A stretch of DNA of 64,000 nt from the NCBI RefSeq assembly GCF_964340395.1, contig NC_135555.1:4359501-4423500 (forward strand). Reading direction: 5' to 3'. This stretch comes from Glandiceps talaboti (lineage: Eukaryota; Hemichordata; Enteropneusta; Spengelidae). The notes beneath the pieces are model-generated. The model had not been told where the DNA came from and ran no database searches. It worked only from the letters and a program-made list of their open reading frames with translations. This document shows, in pieces, positions 23,101 to 35,861 of this stretch; within the stretch, counting starts at the first letter, position 1; each line of letters starts with the position of its first letter. A program made the position numbers and the translations under genes.

Positions 23101-26100
23101 GTAGCAGTACCCAATTTAGGAATTTCAAACATACCCACTGTATAAAATTAGCAAGATATATTGTGAATTTTGTCATATATCCAACATGCAGTACTTTTGA
23201 CATAAAATATTAACCCACAAAATTAATCGTGATTCAATAGTGTCATTCTAACTAAGCCAGAGAGAAACTTACCTGTAGCAGGCCTGATAGGTCTATCATC
23301 ATATGCTGCATAAGATGTACCTATAAAGGAAGAAATACAACATATCAATTACTAGCGAGTCAGAGATTGCCTTTCACAACTGCTAACACACCAATCATGG
23401 CCATGCATGTTCCATTTAAATGCTATTGAGAAAAAAAGCAAATATGTTAGTATCTGTATTATGAGCAGATTTGGAATGTAAATTTGTGAGTTCACCTTAC
23501 ATCACCAATAATAATCACCATGCAGGTTAATAAAAAAAATGTTTAAACTTTACATGTAAAAAAAAACAACTCTGAAATGAAATCTTTAAACATGCATTGG
23601 TTAATTTCATAGATTAAAACAAACATGCATGGTTTGAAACAATGTAAATGTGTGTTCTGAGACAGTCTGAGACAGTCTTAGTGTAACCATGTGAAGCAAT
23701 TTTCAGACATGTTTTGTTAATAATAGTCGAGAACTGAAGTGAAGTAATTTTTTTTGTTAAATTGTACATTTGGTTAAAAACATGTCCAGTTATTTACGAC
23801 TGAAAATTATATTGATTTGGAGTTTCATTGTCTTGTGAGCATAGTAACACACACAGACACAACATACTTAATATTAAAGATACCGAGAAGTGTGAAGTAT
23901 AGGAGAACCTAGCTTTGACTGTATAAGTGAATACAATGTATGCAAACTTGATGAAACTAATGATATAACACAAAGTATGAAGGTATTTTTGACAGATGAA
24001 ATATTTGGGGATGGCAACAGGTTACTGGTATATTTGTAGTTATAAGTGTTAATTTGCGTGTTTCATGTCTTTCTCAGACACTGAGGCTAATATGATAGGT
24101 GATCATTTCATTCTTAATTCAATTAGTCTCTCAGCTTGCCTGAAATTTGTTTTATAAAAACTATGATGTTTCACAGCCATTCACAGCATGTAGTGTTTTT
24201 AGTAATGTGTTATTCAATGTAAAGAATGTGTCTTGATATGTTGATTATGTCACATCTGACAACTGAATCTCCAATGTACAGGACAGAATAGTGATGAGTA
24301 TGGTAAGTATTGCTTTATACTACAACAAATAGCAATATTAGTCAAATGACCATGTGGTATGGTAAACACTGTTGATTGACACTGAATGATTTTGAGGTAG
24401 AAAGTTCTTTCACCATGAGGTCTGTAATTATTAACTATAATGAAATGTCCAACTATATTGCTGTAGAGTTTTAACTATGGCATATTTCCTCAACCAAACA
24501 TTTATTTTTTTCAAATTATATTTTTGGTGTGTGGTGGGAATTGGTCCACACAAAAGACAAACCACATGATTCTACAGACATGTTGCTGTATATAACTGTC
24601 AAGTTCTGCCCAGTTAGTCCACATTCTATCCAAGAGTTACCTAGACCTGGCATGACATAGACCCTATGGGGTCTGTGCAAGTAAGCATCCCAGACTGCTC
24701 AACCAAACATCCATACATAACATGTTAAGTGCAATGACATTATAGCATATGTTAATCTTGGTGATAAGTTTCACACAATATGACCACATAGTATATTTAC
24801 AATGTATGATGGTACCTTCATCAAACATCCAGACATGACAAAGTGACAAATGATTATACTGCGTGACATCACAAACAATTAGTTATTAATTGAGATTTTT
24901 AAATGATCACGTGGTATTTCTGTCGATAAGCATCAAACACACTAAATTATCCAACCAAATGACCATATTGCATTGCAGCTACTATGGAAAAAGTGACAGA
25001 CATGTGTTGTGTACCCCGTTAAAGTGAGACATGGGACATAGACGGAATTGCACAGCATTCTCCTTGCAAACATATACTAGACACTTGGTACAAATGAGCA
25101 CGTTATTACAATCCCTACCATTATTGATATGATACCTTAACCAACATAATGAAAGGGACATGGGGTTGTACATGGTGAAACACTTGGCAGGCTTGACAGA
25201 AATTGACCCAATATATTCACAGACATGATGGTTCTTCATACCAAGTACAAATTGACCATATAGTATATTAAACACTGACAGTGGTGAAAGTGACAGCATG
25301 GCCATGATGTATTAAACCAAAGATGCTGATAAAAACCCATGACACCCAATATATCACCTACATACTGTCTACCTTACCACTATAATCTCCTGGTCTAGTA
25401 TCTTCACCATTAGCTCTGTTTGAGAGACCAGGGTGTGTATTGGCCTTTCTAGATTTGTCATCAGAAGAGATGATGTAAGTGCCAGAAAAATTGGGTTGTC
25501 CTATAGTGCATACAGAAAAGCATGAAAACTGAAATCAGTGCAAAGAAGAAAGCAAAAGTGAACACAAACCACTGAGAGACGTCTACAGACAATAATTTGA
25601 TAAACATAAATATAGACACAAAAATGTCAAAATATTGAGAAACTTATATGCTGGAAAAAGTGCACTTTTGTTTCAAATTTCTGTCTTTTTTCATTGACTG
25701 TTTTCATCTCCAAAATTACGCTAAATGTTGAATGGTGTCAAGAGTGCATATGTTATTTAACTTCATACAGTGGCAATTTAGTGAGAGAAAGATAAATTAC
25801 TATCACAATGTCTTATCTGTCTATTCCTGGAACTTTTTCCTCTATAAGAAATATAATTTCAAATTGTACAAGTTACTCAAAAAACATTTTTTTTAATGTG
25901 ACAGTTGATCAAGCCAGAGCAAAACTAGAGGGCAAGTATGACTTGGAAGTGACATGAGAATTTCCTGTAGAAAATATTGAAATTCTTTGAAGGGTGAAAA
26001 CAAGAAATACAGAGCTGAAGGACAAAGAATATCCCTCTTTGCAAAAACCTGTAAATAAGCACAAACATCAGTAATTGCTTTACTACACTCATCAGAGAAT

Positions 26101-29100
26101 GTGATAGTAGACTTAAAAACATGAATCAACATGTCTCTTTTGTATAGAACACTATCAACATTCCTGGTAACAACTGAATTCAGTCTACAGTGTCAGAATG
26201 GGTGGACTATAATATAGCCCACACACTATCATACAACACATATATCAAATATTAGTCAAGAATGTACATCCTCTGCTATCACATTAATCAGATATTTGTT
26301 TTCCTGTAAAGTAATAATAATAGAATGGAGTTTTAAAAGGGACACAGTAAAGTTATAACTAATCCATGTTACTCAGAGAATTAAGAACACCTAAAATCTA
26401 ACTTTGAAAGCTAGGATTTTGTGCAGTACAAAGTTTGACTTTATTTGTAACTATTGAGCTGCACAGCTGAGTCTTCATCACCAGTCAATCAAGATGACAT
26501 GGATTGGTAGTCATTAATTACAACTATACTTACTATGTTAACTCAATTTCAGTTTTATATTTTAATAAATTCTTTTACAGATTCCTGTTTACATCATTTT
26601 TTTGGACGAGGGGGAGGGGGAACCAAACCAGTCTAAGTTCTGTCATCCTTTTTGGTGAATATAAAATGAATCTCAAACAAGGTGTTATGATACAAATACT
26701 GTTTATTTTACAGATTTCCTCAGTCATCATAACTTTTGGAGTAAGCACTAAACAAACAACGGGGGGGGGGGGGGGGGCATACATACCTCTAGAGGGGACA
26801 TATACACATTTGGTTGTAATGTATTATTATCAACTCCAGTTTCAAAGGATTGAATATTTTCAAGGATCAGCAGTTCACTACTTTTCTTGGACTTTTCTTC
26901 ACTGATTTGTAAGTACTGCTTGACAGATCTCATTACAGTGTCATTTTATTTGGATTTACTTTGGCAGAGTAACAAAAATAAAATCCAAAATAATACATAT
27001 TTCATAGTGTAAACATACCAGGTTGTAATGTAGCTGCTAAAGTTGCTTCAAATCCTGGGTCCTGTTGATATACTGTTCCAAGATCTTCTCGTTCATATAG
27101 CATTGTACCAGAGTAGTCTTCATCATCATCAGGAGGTTCATCGTCATAATATTCCTGATAAGTACCTTCTGGCATGTAGACAACTGTACCCTCCATAGTA
27201 TGGTCAAATGGATTGCCCTACACATTTACAAACAAACAATCAAATTAGAAAAGTGTCCTCTTGGCATATTTCAGAGAGGGCTGTTTTCTCATTCCATTGC
27301 TCAAATAAGAATATTTTGTATTGTCATATAATGCATCTTTTGAAATCATCAATGTGTACTTAGGGAAGTTGTAGCTGTGCATTTTAGAGGACAAACTAAA
27401 TGGGCAGAGCATCATTCAATCCATAATAAGGTTTTTGAAGATGCAAAAGCCTTGTCTGAAACAGATCTTTAATTGTAGATTGTTACTCTTACAGGCTTAC
27501 TTATATTTATAATGTATATACTTTCTATGGATGTCTGTAAGTTTATGTCAGTATATGACCAAATTTGTAATGTCTTATATTTTATTTCAAAATAGAACAC
27601 AACACTGTGCTTTGAAAAATAACAAACACTGTCAACAAATCCATGGCAACAGTGAAATTTAGTATACCAATTAATTGCAGACAGGTCTACTTACAAGAAT
27701 ATGTTGGACAATGTTAGAATCTATGTACATGTAATTCATTTTACTCGTGTCTGTGAGGAATATGATAATGTTACTTTTTTCAAACTAACCTCTCCTCGTC
27801 CTCCTTGCCAGGCAGGTCTATTATATGATCCTTTGGTTCCCTGTAGTACTGCTTTTCTTTGAATGTTTTCCGCCAAGTTGGCCCTTGTATGAAGTCTATA
27901 AAACAAAACGTTACACAATAATAATGTACACTGATGACACTCTTTGTTTGATACTCAAACCCATTCACAATCACTAGTGTCCAGTAGAGACTTTGAATAA
28001 ACGACTCAAGTGATTAAAAAAGTTGAGATGAGTAATTTCAAGACATAATAATATACTTAGAATGTATTTTCAAGGTTTGAAGTAACCTTATAAATAGATG
28101 TTGTAGCCTAGAAACAGAGCTTAAAATGCCAACAACAGCAACAAATTTTATAATTCAATTCAAATTCCCTGCAAAAGGTCACTGAGATGGGAAACGAGTC
28201 AAAGATTCATTTCATTTGTGTACTCCTTTACTGCTGATAATAGCGATAAATCACATTGTTACCAGAAATTGGTACTGGCAAGGGTCAACCACAAATAAAT
28301 CAGTTTGACAAATAAGTATGAGTGTATTAAACATAATGATATTACAATGATGACTTCAAGTTCCAGTTATCAACATCTATTTTTTCCACAGGGAGAACAG
28401 AAATCTAGAAAAAGAAACTACAATTTTACTTACGTCAACTCCTTGGCCTTTTCATCAGCTTCTCTCATTTTTCTCAGTCTCATCCTTTCCCTTGGAGTCA
28501 TTTTCTTCAATGACTCTTCCTTAAGTTCTTGTAAATGTGTCTTTTCTCTGACAAACGCAAACATTTCTTGTCGTTGTTCATGTGTCTCTGGCTCATGTCT
28601 TTGTTCTTGGTTCTCTGTCATTCTATTCTTCATTTTCTGTGTATAAAAAAGTCCAAGTTTACACAATAAGGCAACAGGTCAACTGATCTGTTGGAGTCAA
28701 TCATGTATCACCATGTCATCTAAAATAATTATGATTTTCTGAGTGCCAAAGTAAAACATTTCTTCAGACAATGGACAAGTAATATTGTGGTTCAATGCAT
28801 CAATAACATTTTTGTTTGAATGTCCATGGATGTATTCATCAATTTGAATACAAACTCAAATCAACATCTTTCACTATATTGATGTAGGCTCATCTGCTCA
28901 CATCTTTCACTTTGTTTGTAAAGTTGTAATTCTTAAAGCTCACTTTCACTTACTAAACATGACATGTTCTGTCAAGACCTGTCATGGGAGATAGCAGTAG
29001 CAGGCTTGCCTATACTCTAAAGTCCTGTATGGGATAAATATTGTACTGTGTATTTGACAATACAGGATAAATATTGTACTGTATATTTGACAAACAGGTA

Positions 29101-32100
29101 ATTGTAAATATGTATTTATTTTACAGTTGTAAAAATCTATGCATGATAATTACCTCCATATGCCTACTAACAAATGGAATCTTCAAAATTTCTGCTGCCG
29201 ATGGTCTGTTAGCTGGATCTTTGGTTAAAACTCTGAATAAAGTGAAATCGAAACATGATGTAATTATCAGTGTTTCCGGTATACTTGATACCTCCTCTCA
29301 GGGCAAAAATAATTCTTAGACATGAACTTGTCATCAGTTTTGATGTGTGTCTTTTCTCATTCATTTTGCAGTGTGTATTTTATTGTTTTTTTTCAATTCT
29401 GTCATCAAGTTTTCATTGCCAGTTGTGGAGTGTTTTTCCTTTTCTGTTTTGCAATGTTGTGGTATGTTGATGACAATAGCTAAGAGATAAACCCCATCTT
29501 TCATACCCACATGTATAGTTTCCACAGCTATTCTTGCTGAACAAGTGATGGACATGATACGATACAATGTATATGACAGTAAAACAAGTCAACAGTTTGA
29601 CTGAATTATTAGCTATGCCAATGTTTTGAATAATATGTAACGTTTGACTTACTTCTCTAGAACATCCTGGATATTCTTAGTATATTTGTCTGGTACCTTT
29701 GGTAACTTTCCTTCTACAATTTTATACATGACACCCATTAATGATTGTCCTTCAAAGGCATGTTCTAAGGCACACAGTTCATATAAAATACATGCTATAG
29801 ACCTGACAAATAAAAACAGATAACAGATGTTAATGACTGTCCTTCAAAGGCATGTAGTAAAGGCACACAGTACACGGACATTTCTGCACTGCATTGCAAC
29901 TAGGTTTTGTTTGAAGTATCCCTCTTTCTACTGACAAGGTTTCTGTCATGTAGGAGTCAAACAAGGCATGGATGTAAAACAGTCGGCTGCTATGCTTTGA
30001 AAACTTGCTTTTCGAAATTTGAGATGGTGAAACAGATATTGAAACCTGAGACTTTTTTGTTAAATGACTTACCAGACATCAGATTTGGAGTTATAACCTT
30101 CATGTTTGAGTACCTCAGGACTCATATAGTAAGGTGTTCCTGTAAATGTACTAGCCATATCTGTTGTACCCATCAGTACTCTAGAGATTCCAAAGTCACC
30201 AATCTTGCACATGTTGTTCTTTAAGAAGATATTTCTGGTTTTCAAATCTCTATGGAGTACACGCCTAGGATTTAAAACATTCAAATGCATACAAAATCAA
30301 TAAGTGATTTATCTCATCTTTTCGTTCGAACTGAAACAAATTATATCTTTTAGAGTTTATCATCATTCAGTCATTTGAAAGTTGAATGAAATCCAATGCA
30401 AAATTTTCATTTCAATTTTGATGCACTCTTCTCTCTCCTGATTTGGTGTGGTTTGTTGATGACTACAGCTCTGCAACAGCTAGTCTAGCTGCCAGACTCC
30501 TCAGGCTTTCTGCTTACTTTAAAAGTGACTGAAGGTTGCCACTGAGGACGCTAAGCAGAGGGATTCATCACCTTTCACCTTTTAATAATTAACAACCCCC
30601 AAAGTGCAGACCAATGATGTTACTACAAGACAATGCAACTGCTCACAGTACTACAGATGTGTCTCATAAACAAGACTATAATAATAGGGGGTTCTTATCA
30701 TATTATTTTTGTGATAAATCCAATATGTAATGATGTATAGGCAATGAACATGACATTTTAGTTATCTACGTGATAAACCTATCGCTACTTCTCATGGCAG
30801 CTGTTTTGATTAAAGGGCTTGGCAAAATGTCACAAAAGTAAACATATTTTCAGAAATGCATGTAACTGCAGCAGCTGTAGTGAAATGGCCAGGTTGAAAT
30901 TATGCATGTTGCCACTAGTGATTTTCTCCTATTTTTCTTGTTAAAAGTTTGTCCTTTTTTAGATATACCACATATCATGTTTATCTTTCAGGGTCATGTA
31001 AGGATTTCTCAGCAGATGAAAACTTACCGTCCATGCATGTAGTCCACAGCTAATGTCAGTTGTACAAACCAGTCCATCACTTGATTCTGTTCAATTGACT
31101 TGCCAGACTTCTTTGCTTTGGTTATTTTCTCATCTAAATCTCCACCCTGTAAGGCAATTATTATTACTGTATTAAGTAAGGTTTTGATGACACGTATCAG
31201 AGAATATATTGGCCTTAAAATTAATCAATCTAAAACGCCAGCTTAAACAGTTATTGTTCAATGCTCCTACATGTAATTTCATCACATGAAAACAAATATG
31301 AAATTCAATCATTTTCATAGAGATTGTTGAACTTGCAGTCTATTCAATGACACTGACAGAAAAGATGCACACTTCTTTTAATACACTGTAGTGATATAAA
31401 TTTGTGTGCTTGGTTAAAACATTGTCAGTGGGGTAGTTAGAATGATTATGTGCATGTTTAAACCTTACATTAATAAATAAAATTTCCTATCTCTTTTCTA
31501 TGTAACCAAGGTGTGTAATAATCTAGATGAATATAGCCTTGTCAATATTTACTCAGTAGGGTCTCTGAAACAATACCGTTGAAGACGATTATCACTTTCT
31601 GCTCACATGCCCTGCTTACAATGTCAGCCATATGTCATATGAAATGTATGACCAACCAAACCTTCACAAATTTCAGCTTTTTTATTACCCTCATCATCTG
31701 ATGATGTCCTAGGTACTCTATGTAAATAGGTTTTCAAAGTTTTGTAAATTTGATATTTTGTTTCTCATATAATGTATGAAGCAACGATCTGTAGACTATT
31801 ATTGTATATTTTATTTATGGTTTTGTAACCATTTGCATATGGGCCTGAGGCCTGGATTGCAATAAAAATATTATTATTACTATTATTTTCTTTACACAAG
31901 AATGTCCCTATAAATCTCAAAGTACCATTATCATACCTAAATATTTTCCTGTGTTGACGTTTAGACTTATTTTCTTACTGATAGGTCAGTGGCAGTCTAC
32001 AATTGACCTATCAGTAACCAGTATGAAAATAAGTCTGTAGCAGCAGTGTTGGGTGGACGCTAGAGTTAATAATTTTTTGTTTAAGAGCAATGAATTGATG

Positions 32101-33946
32101 ACTGGCATAAATCACTATAAGTATTGCCCTACTCTCAGTGTCAGGCTATACAGTTTGGATAGTAGGAATATACTAATGTTGACACTATTGGGATTCATAA
32201 TAATAAATGACCTTTGAACTCAATATCAATGAATCGCAGCATGGTTTGAATATATCATTTTCTACAAATCAAATCACCACATTGACATAAAATTTTAAAA
32301 TTATAAAATAGCTTTATTTCCTACACTCTAACCACCCTGCAATTGAAAGCTGTTAAATAGAACAAAGTAAATATTGACTCACCTCACAGTATTCTGTTAT
32401 CAGACAAAAGTATTCAGTATCTAGAAAACTGTCATGAAATTTAACAATTCCTGGATGATTTAGTCTGGACAACAACTTGGCTTCATGGACGGCATCAACA
32501 GTTTCATCAGGGGCAAGCTCACCAACAGATATTTCTTTAAGTACTTTACTGAAATTGAAGCAAACAAACAAACAAACAGAATTTAATTCCTTGCATTCAG
32601 AAATGTTGATAATGTGATTTGTTACTCGTACAATGCAATATAAGAGAGGCAACATATCGAAAAACACTATATCATGCAAAGGAAGTAAACTGCATCATGC
32701 CAGACAATACGGTAAGGGTTTAACACAGAAGCTCAAATATACATCATTAGCCATCTTGTGACCACTGTATAGTATGTGTTGTATGGTACAGAGTAAGTGC
32801 CACTTGAATTTAATTACTATCCAGGTTTGCAACCTTGGGAGAAGTGAAAGACATGTTTACTTTTAATTACATCTATATTCTCATCAGAAATAGACCAACT
32901 ACAAGGTTTCAAGTGAAAGTTGGTATTTGAAAATAAAAGACCTCTTTGTATTCAGTAGTAGTAGTGTAACTTAATAGAGCATGATATTATTGATTTGAAC
33001 TAGTCATGTCTCAAGTCAGTGAGTATTATGGAATACAAGGCAGATGACACCCTTTCCATGATGAAATACTACACAAAAGGTCATGGTTAGTAGTATGTGT
33101 GTTATCACCTGTGATTCAGTGACCCTTTGACCTGATATTGGTATTTCTAGCACTACACTGCTGCAATCAAATTACTTCTGTGTATACTGTAGATGAATGG
33201 GTCAGGACGCAAATCATCTTATTTATTGACAGCTGAATACCTTATATGACAGCAGTGTGATGTGACGTCCACACAGGAACAATTATACCAGATGAAACTG
33301 ACCTCACAGGTGATGACAAACATGTCCTAATGGCTATCTCATGCTATTTGCTAGTTTGAGGCAGAGTAGTCTATTCTATGAGAAGCCTACATTCTACCAA
33401 GCAACTGCAGTCCTTCAGATGCTTGTGTGTAAAACTTATGTATCATATTATGTGGTTGTTTCAACATCAAATTGATGACAAATCAGTCAGTTCTGGCAAA
33501 AACAGTATACATGTATATAGAATATACTTATGTACTTATAATCACAATACAATGTATATATACAGGTATATGTTAGTTGTAGGAAAAACAAATTGAAATT
33601 AAAGTGCTTGGAAAAGACCAAACCTGGCCAACAAAAAATGGAGCAACCTACAACATTTGCGGATTGCAGTGAAAACATCACTCATATAATTCAATGTCCA
33701 AGCACTGAGACTTGTGTAAGCTGTAAGCAAAGAGAGTTAAAATGGAACAAGCTGATGACTGTGGAGAATCAAGACAACAGTTACTTACTTGTCCTCATCT
33801 CCTTTCTTTGCTTTCAGATCAAACACTAGAAATGCTGTTCCAAAATTACCACTACCCAGTTTCTTCTCAACTCGGTATCTGTTTGCCAATACTCTGTGAT
33901 CACTCTTGTCATCCTTAGGTTTCTTTACTCCCCGAGAAGGTGGCAT
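20102..33946 (-). CDS. NEK11: NEK11, NIMA-related serine/threonine kinase
   Basis: Minus-strand exons from the start codon: 33946-33789, 32548-32383, 31146-31028, 30264-30073, 29802-29653, 29232-29154, 28636-28434, 27895-27790, 27217-27019, 25500-25378, 23320-23273, 22472-21982, 21740-21683, 20303-20102 (stop tga). Boundaries are GT-AG. Phases agree except that 21740-21683 ends in phase 1 while 20303-20102 needs phase 2, so one short exon between 20304 and 21682 is probably missing. About 765 aa are recognised (human 645). Kinase: glycine loop GSGNFG (31-36), Lys57 in KVLKEI, HRD 152-154, DFG 171-173, GTPYYMSPE. NEK11-specific match: MTPRERMRLRKMREADEKAKEL after the kinase, and YDYLKQARFGD...DCFLIDQLLFLE at the C-terminus. 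NEK11 acts in the G2/M DNA-damage checkpoint (CDC25A degradation). Unusual: an acidic segment in 27217-27019, a YDDRPI motif repeated in consecutive exons, and a TPAKQ minisatellite. Exons 25500-25378 and 23320-23273 are symmetric phase-1 exons, possibly skippable. Confidence 0.95.
20424..20779 (+). mobile_element. tRNA-derived SINE with (ATT)n tail
   Basis: The head resembles a tRNA: a possible A box at tggttagcgtgactgg (20437-20452) and a strong B box ggttcgagccc (20472-20482). The body ends with tgtaaagcgctttgagca and gaaagcgctatataagaac, a conserved 3' module found in animal SINEs, and then an ATT tail. It lies between the last two recognised NEK11 exons, antisense to that gene. It is not a functional tRNA gene, since no complete cloverleaf closes. 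Confidence 0.85.
22150..22225 (-). repeat. In-frame 18-bp coding minisatellite in NEK11
   Basis: Four to five copies of an 18-bp unit encode KQ(S/A)TPA repeated after a Gln-rich tract (PPQQQQQPHQQ) in exon 22472-21982. All copies keep the frame. The region is outside the kinase and predicted disordered, so copy-number variation in the protein is likely. Confidence 0.9.
23001..23086. repeat. Tandem duplication of about 42-46 bp
   Basis: Two near-identical units starting atgatgtcttgtatac and ending caccaccattttgg, in the NEK11 intron between exons 22472-21982 and 23320-23273. Confidence 0.9.
26761..26777. repeat. Poly-G run of 17
   Basis: An uninterrupted G17 on the plus strand in a NEK11 intron, so C17 in the transcript. 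Shorter G/C homopolymers occur near 378, 11066, 12290, 46384, 49858 and 63942. Lengths are prone to sequencing error. Confidence 0.9.
31780..31890 (+). mobile_element. LINE-like 3' end: gcctgaggcctggattgcaa and (ATT)n
   Basis: gggcctgaggcctggattgc, then aataaaaatattattattac, is a typical 3' terminus of a non-LTR retrotransposon in marine invertebrate genomes. No reverse transcriptase frame is seen upstream, so it is a truncated copy in a NEK11 intron. A similar short end (tcctgcaataaagttttatt) is at 51642-51665. Confidence 0.55.
31963..32036. repeat. Imperfect inverted repeat
   Basis: agacttattttc plus ttactgataggtca on the left are mirrored by tgacctatcagtaa plus gaaaataagtct on the right, with a 7-nt bulge (ccagtat) on the right arm and a 15-nt loop. 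It lies in NEK11 intron sequence. Possibly a small foldback element. Confidence 0.85.
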
Positions 33947-35861
33947 TTTGTCTATTGAATGTTTTTGCGTCTGGTCTCACAAAATTCTTGAAATGATTCA
34001 ATATTTTTTGTGGGGCAAATTTTGGCAATATTGATTTCAGTGTCACGATAGCTGAATGTTTGAATTTTATGACAAGGCTCTCTTGACGTTCAGGTGCTTG
34101 GTGTTGTGGCCATTGAAGATATCTGAAACTGATATGAGAAACTTGTAATAATTAATTTATATTTTTGTAAACAAGTTTATTACATGTCTCACTTAGCTTA
34201 ATCTATATAAGTAACATTACATTCTTACCCTGACACCACAAACACGGACCATTTTGTGGAGAAATTTATAACTTGTGCTATTAACATACCCGATTTTTGA
34301 TAAATGTATGTATGCATGGAGGTGTACATTTTGTACAAGTTCTACCCCATGAATGCATGATGTGTATGCAATATTTCCAGTGGACTCATTGTACCAAATA
34401 TCCATATTTCACACACAGCTATGGAGTTGGGGCTAAGGAAATAAATAGAGCTAGGCTCCCTAACATAATCGTGATTTGTACTGTCGACCATAAATGGTCA
34501 CTCGTGACGTGACTGGTCTACAGTTGCTCAGGAGTGGTTGTAAATGCAGGCGATAGAACATGATAATGTCCTAGAGCCATAACAACAAATTATTTCAGTA
34601 AAATTTCACGATTGTGTTCTCCGAACAACATATAAAATGCCTTGATTCATATCTTTGTAATACAAGCAACACAGAAATATATAATGGAATTACTTTGGCA
34701 TAATTAATTCGGTATCAGCTATCGAAATAGGAACAACAAGTGTTTTCATTAGTGTGTACTTACGTTACAATCAATCAGTATGTGTCACGGCCATCTTGAC
34801 GCTGGGGTCTCCCTTCGACTTCGTTGGTTTTCTGCCCTTGGCTGACTACGGCAATATCAACAAGTAATCAACTTTATCTGGCAGGTTTTCCTTCACAAGT
34901 ACACTTAGAGAAGATGGACCTGTAGATCCGAAAACAACCCGGCAGCGTAAATTTCTTGGGGAACTACCTCAGTGAGCTCGAATACGCGATGCACCATGGG
35001 AACATGTACACTGTTAGAACAAGGCATGCGCAAACAAGTTTTAATCGTTGTTATGAAAACGAGGCCAAAGGGGACTCCCCAAACTTCCGGGTTTGTATTG
35101 ACGCGATGTGACACAGGGAAAACACACAGTAATCATTAGTACTTGATTAGCATTCACTGCCTGACCAGTGTTCGATACCCGCACCATTTTAACCGTAAGT
35201 TGATGTAATTAACGAGTACATTTCACAATTTAGAATTAGCAGAAAGTTGAGATCGCTATTTTGTCAAGTTTGTGTGCACAGAATCAAAATGGTGAGAGAA
35301 GAAAAAAATTAGAATATCAAAATTTCAATGACGTCATCATAGTGATGGTTTCAGTTCAAAACTGTTCAGGTGAAAAAATATTTTATTGTTTTTGATTTTT
35401 TTATGAAGTAAATCAAATAATCAAAAAGATTTACTGTATTTCTGGGAGGACAATTTTCTATCATGTTTATGGGGAAGAGGCATAAAGGAAAGACATTCTC
35501 ACTGATAATTCTTATCAAATTCTTCACATTGTTAAACTGTTAAATTGGGAAGATAGATCTAATACTGAAGCTTAGCTCATATATATTTTTTGTCATAAAC
35601 AACTTGTTACTTGTTTGGACTGTTTTTATACATCAATGGCCTCTCAAATGATTGAAACTATAATGATAACAATATTTATGTAGGGAAAATTATTTGTTTG
35701 AAAGTTAAGAAACCTATGGTATATCAACCACCTAGCTTTAGTCAGCATTTCAATATTTTAAATAAAATAAATTATCAACATTTTACAATCAGATTTGAAA
35801 TACTTTTTGATATATTTTACCTACAGATTTTCTTGTGTACATACACGTGTCAGAGGTCAAG
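33947..35861. promoter_or_regulatory. Shared divergent promoter and 5' UTR region of NEK11 and the first ASTE1-like gene
   Basis: NEK11 side (minus): an acceptor at 34123-34125 (tttcag) and an upstream donor at 34762-34763 (gtaagt) suggest a non-coding exon above 34764. ASTE1-like side (plus): a donor gtaagt at 35195 and an acceptor ctacag at 35821-35826 suggest a non-coding first exon ending at 35194. The region between (about 34800-35110) is relatively CpG-rich (acggccatcttgacgctgg, acgcgatg), and first exons would lie only a few hundred bases apart. No TATA box is assigned. The start sites are inferred from splice signals only. Confidence 0.6.

Noticed and set aside
24340-25300. Recurring atgacca(t/c)(a/g)t-gtat phrases in a NEK11 intron
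   Set aside because: Too diverged and irregularly spaced to define a unit by eye; possibly a decayed tandem repeat.
34905-35114. 69-residue minus-strand frame in the divergent promoter
   Set aside because: It overlaps the presumed NEK11/ASTE1 first exons and promoter; no homology recognised, and CpG-rich promoters often show chance frames.
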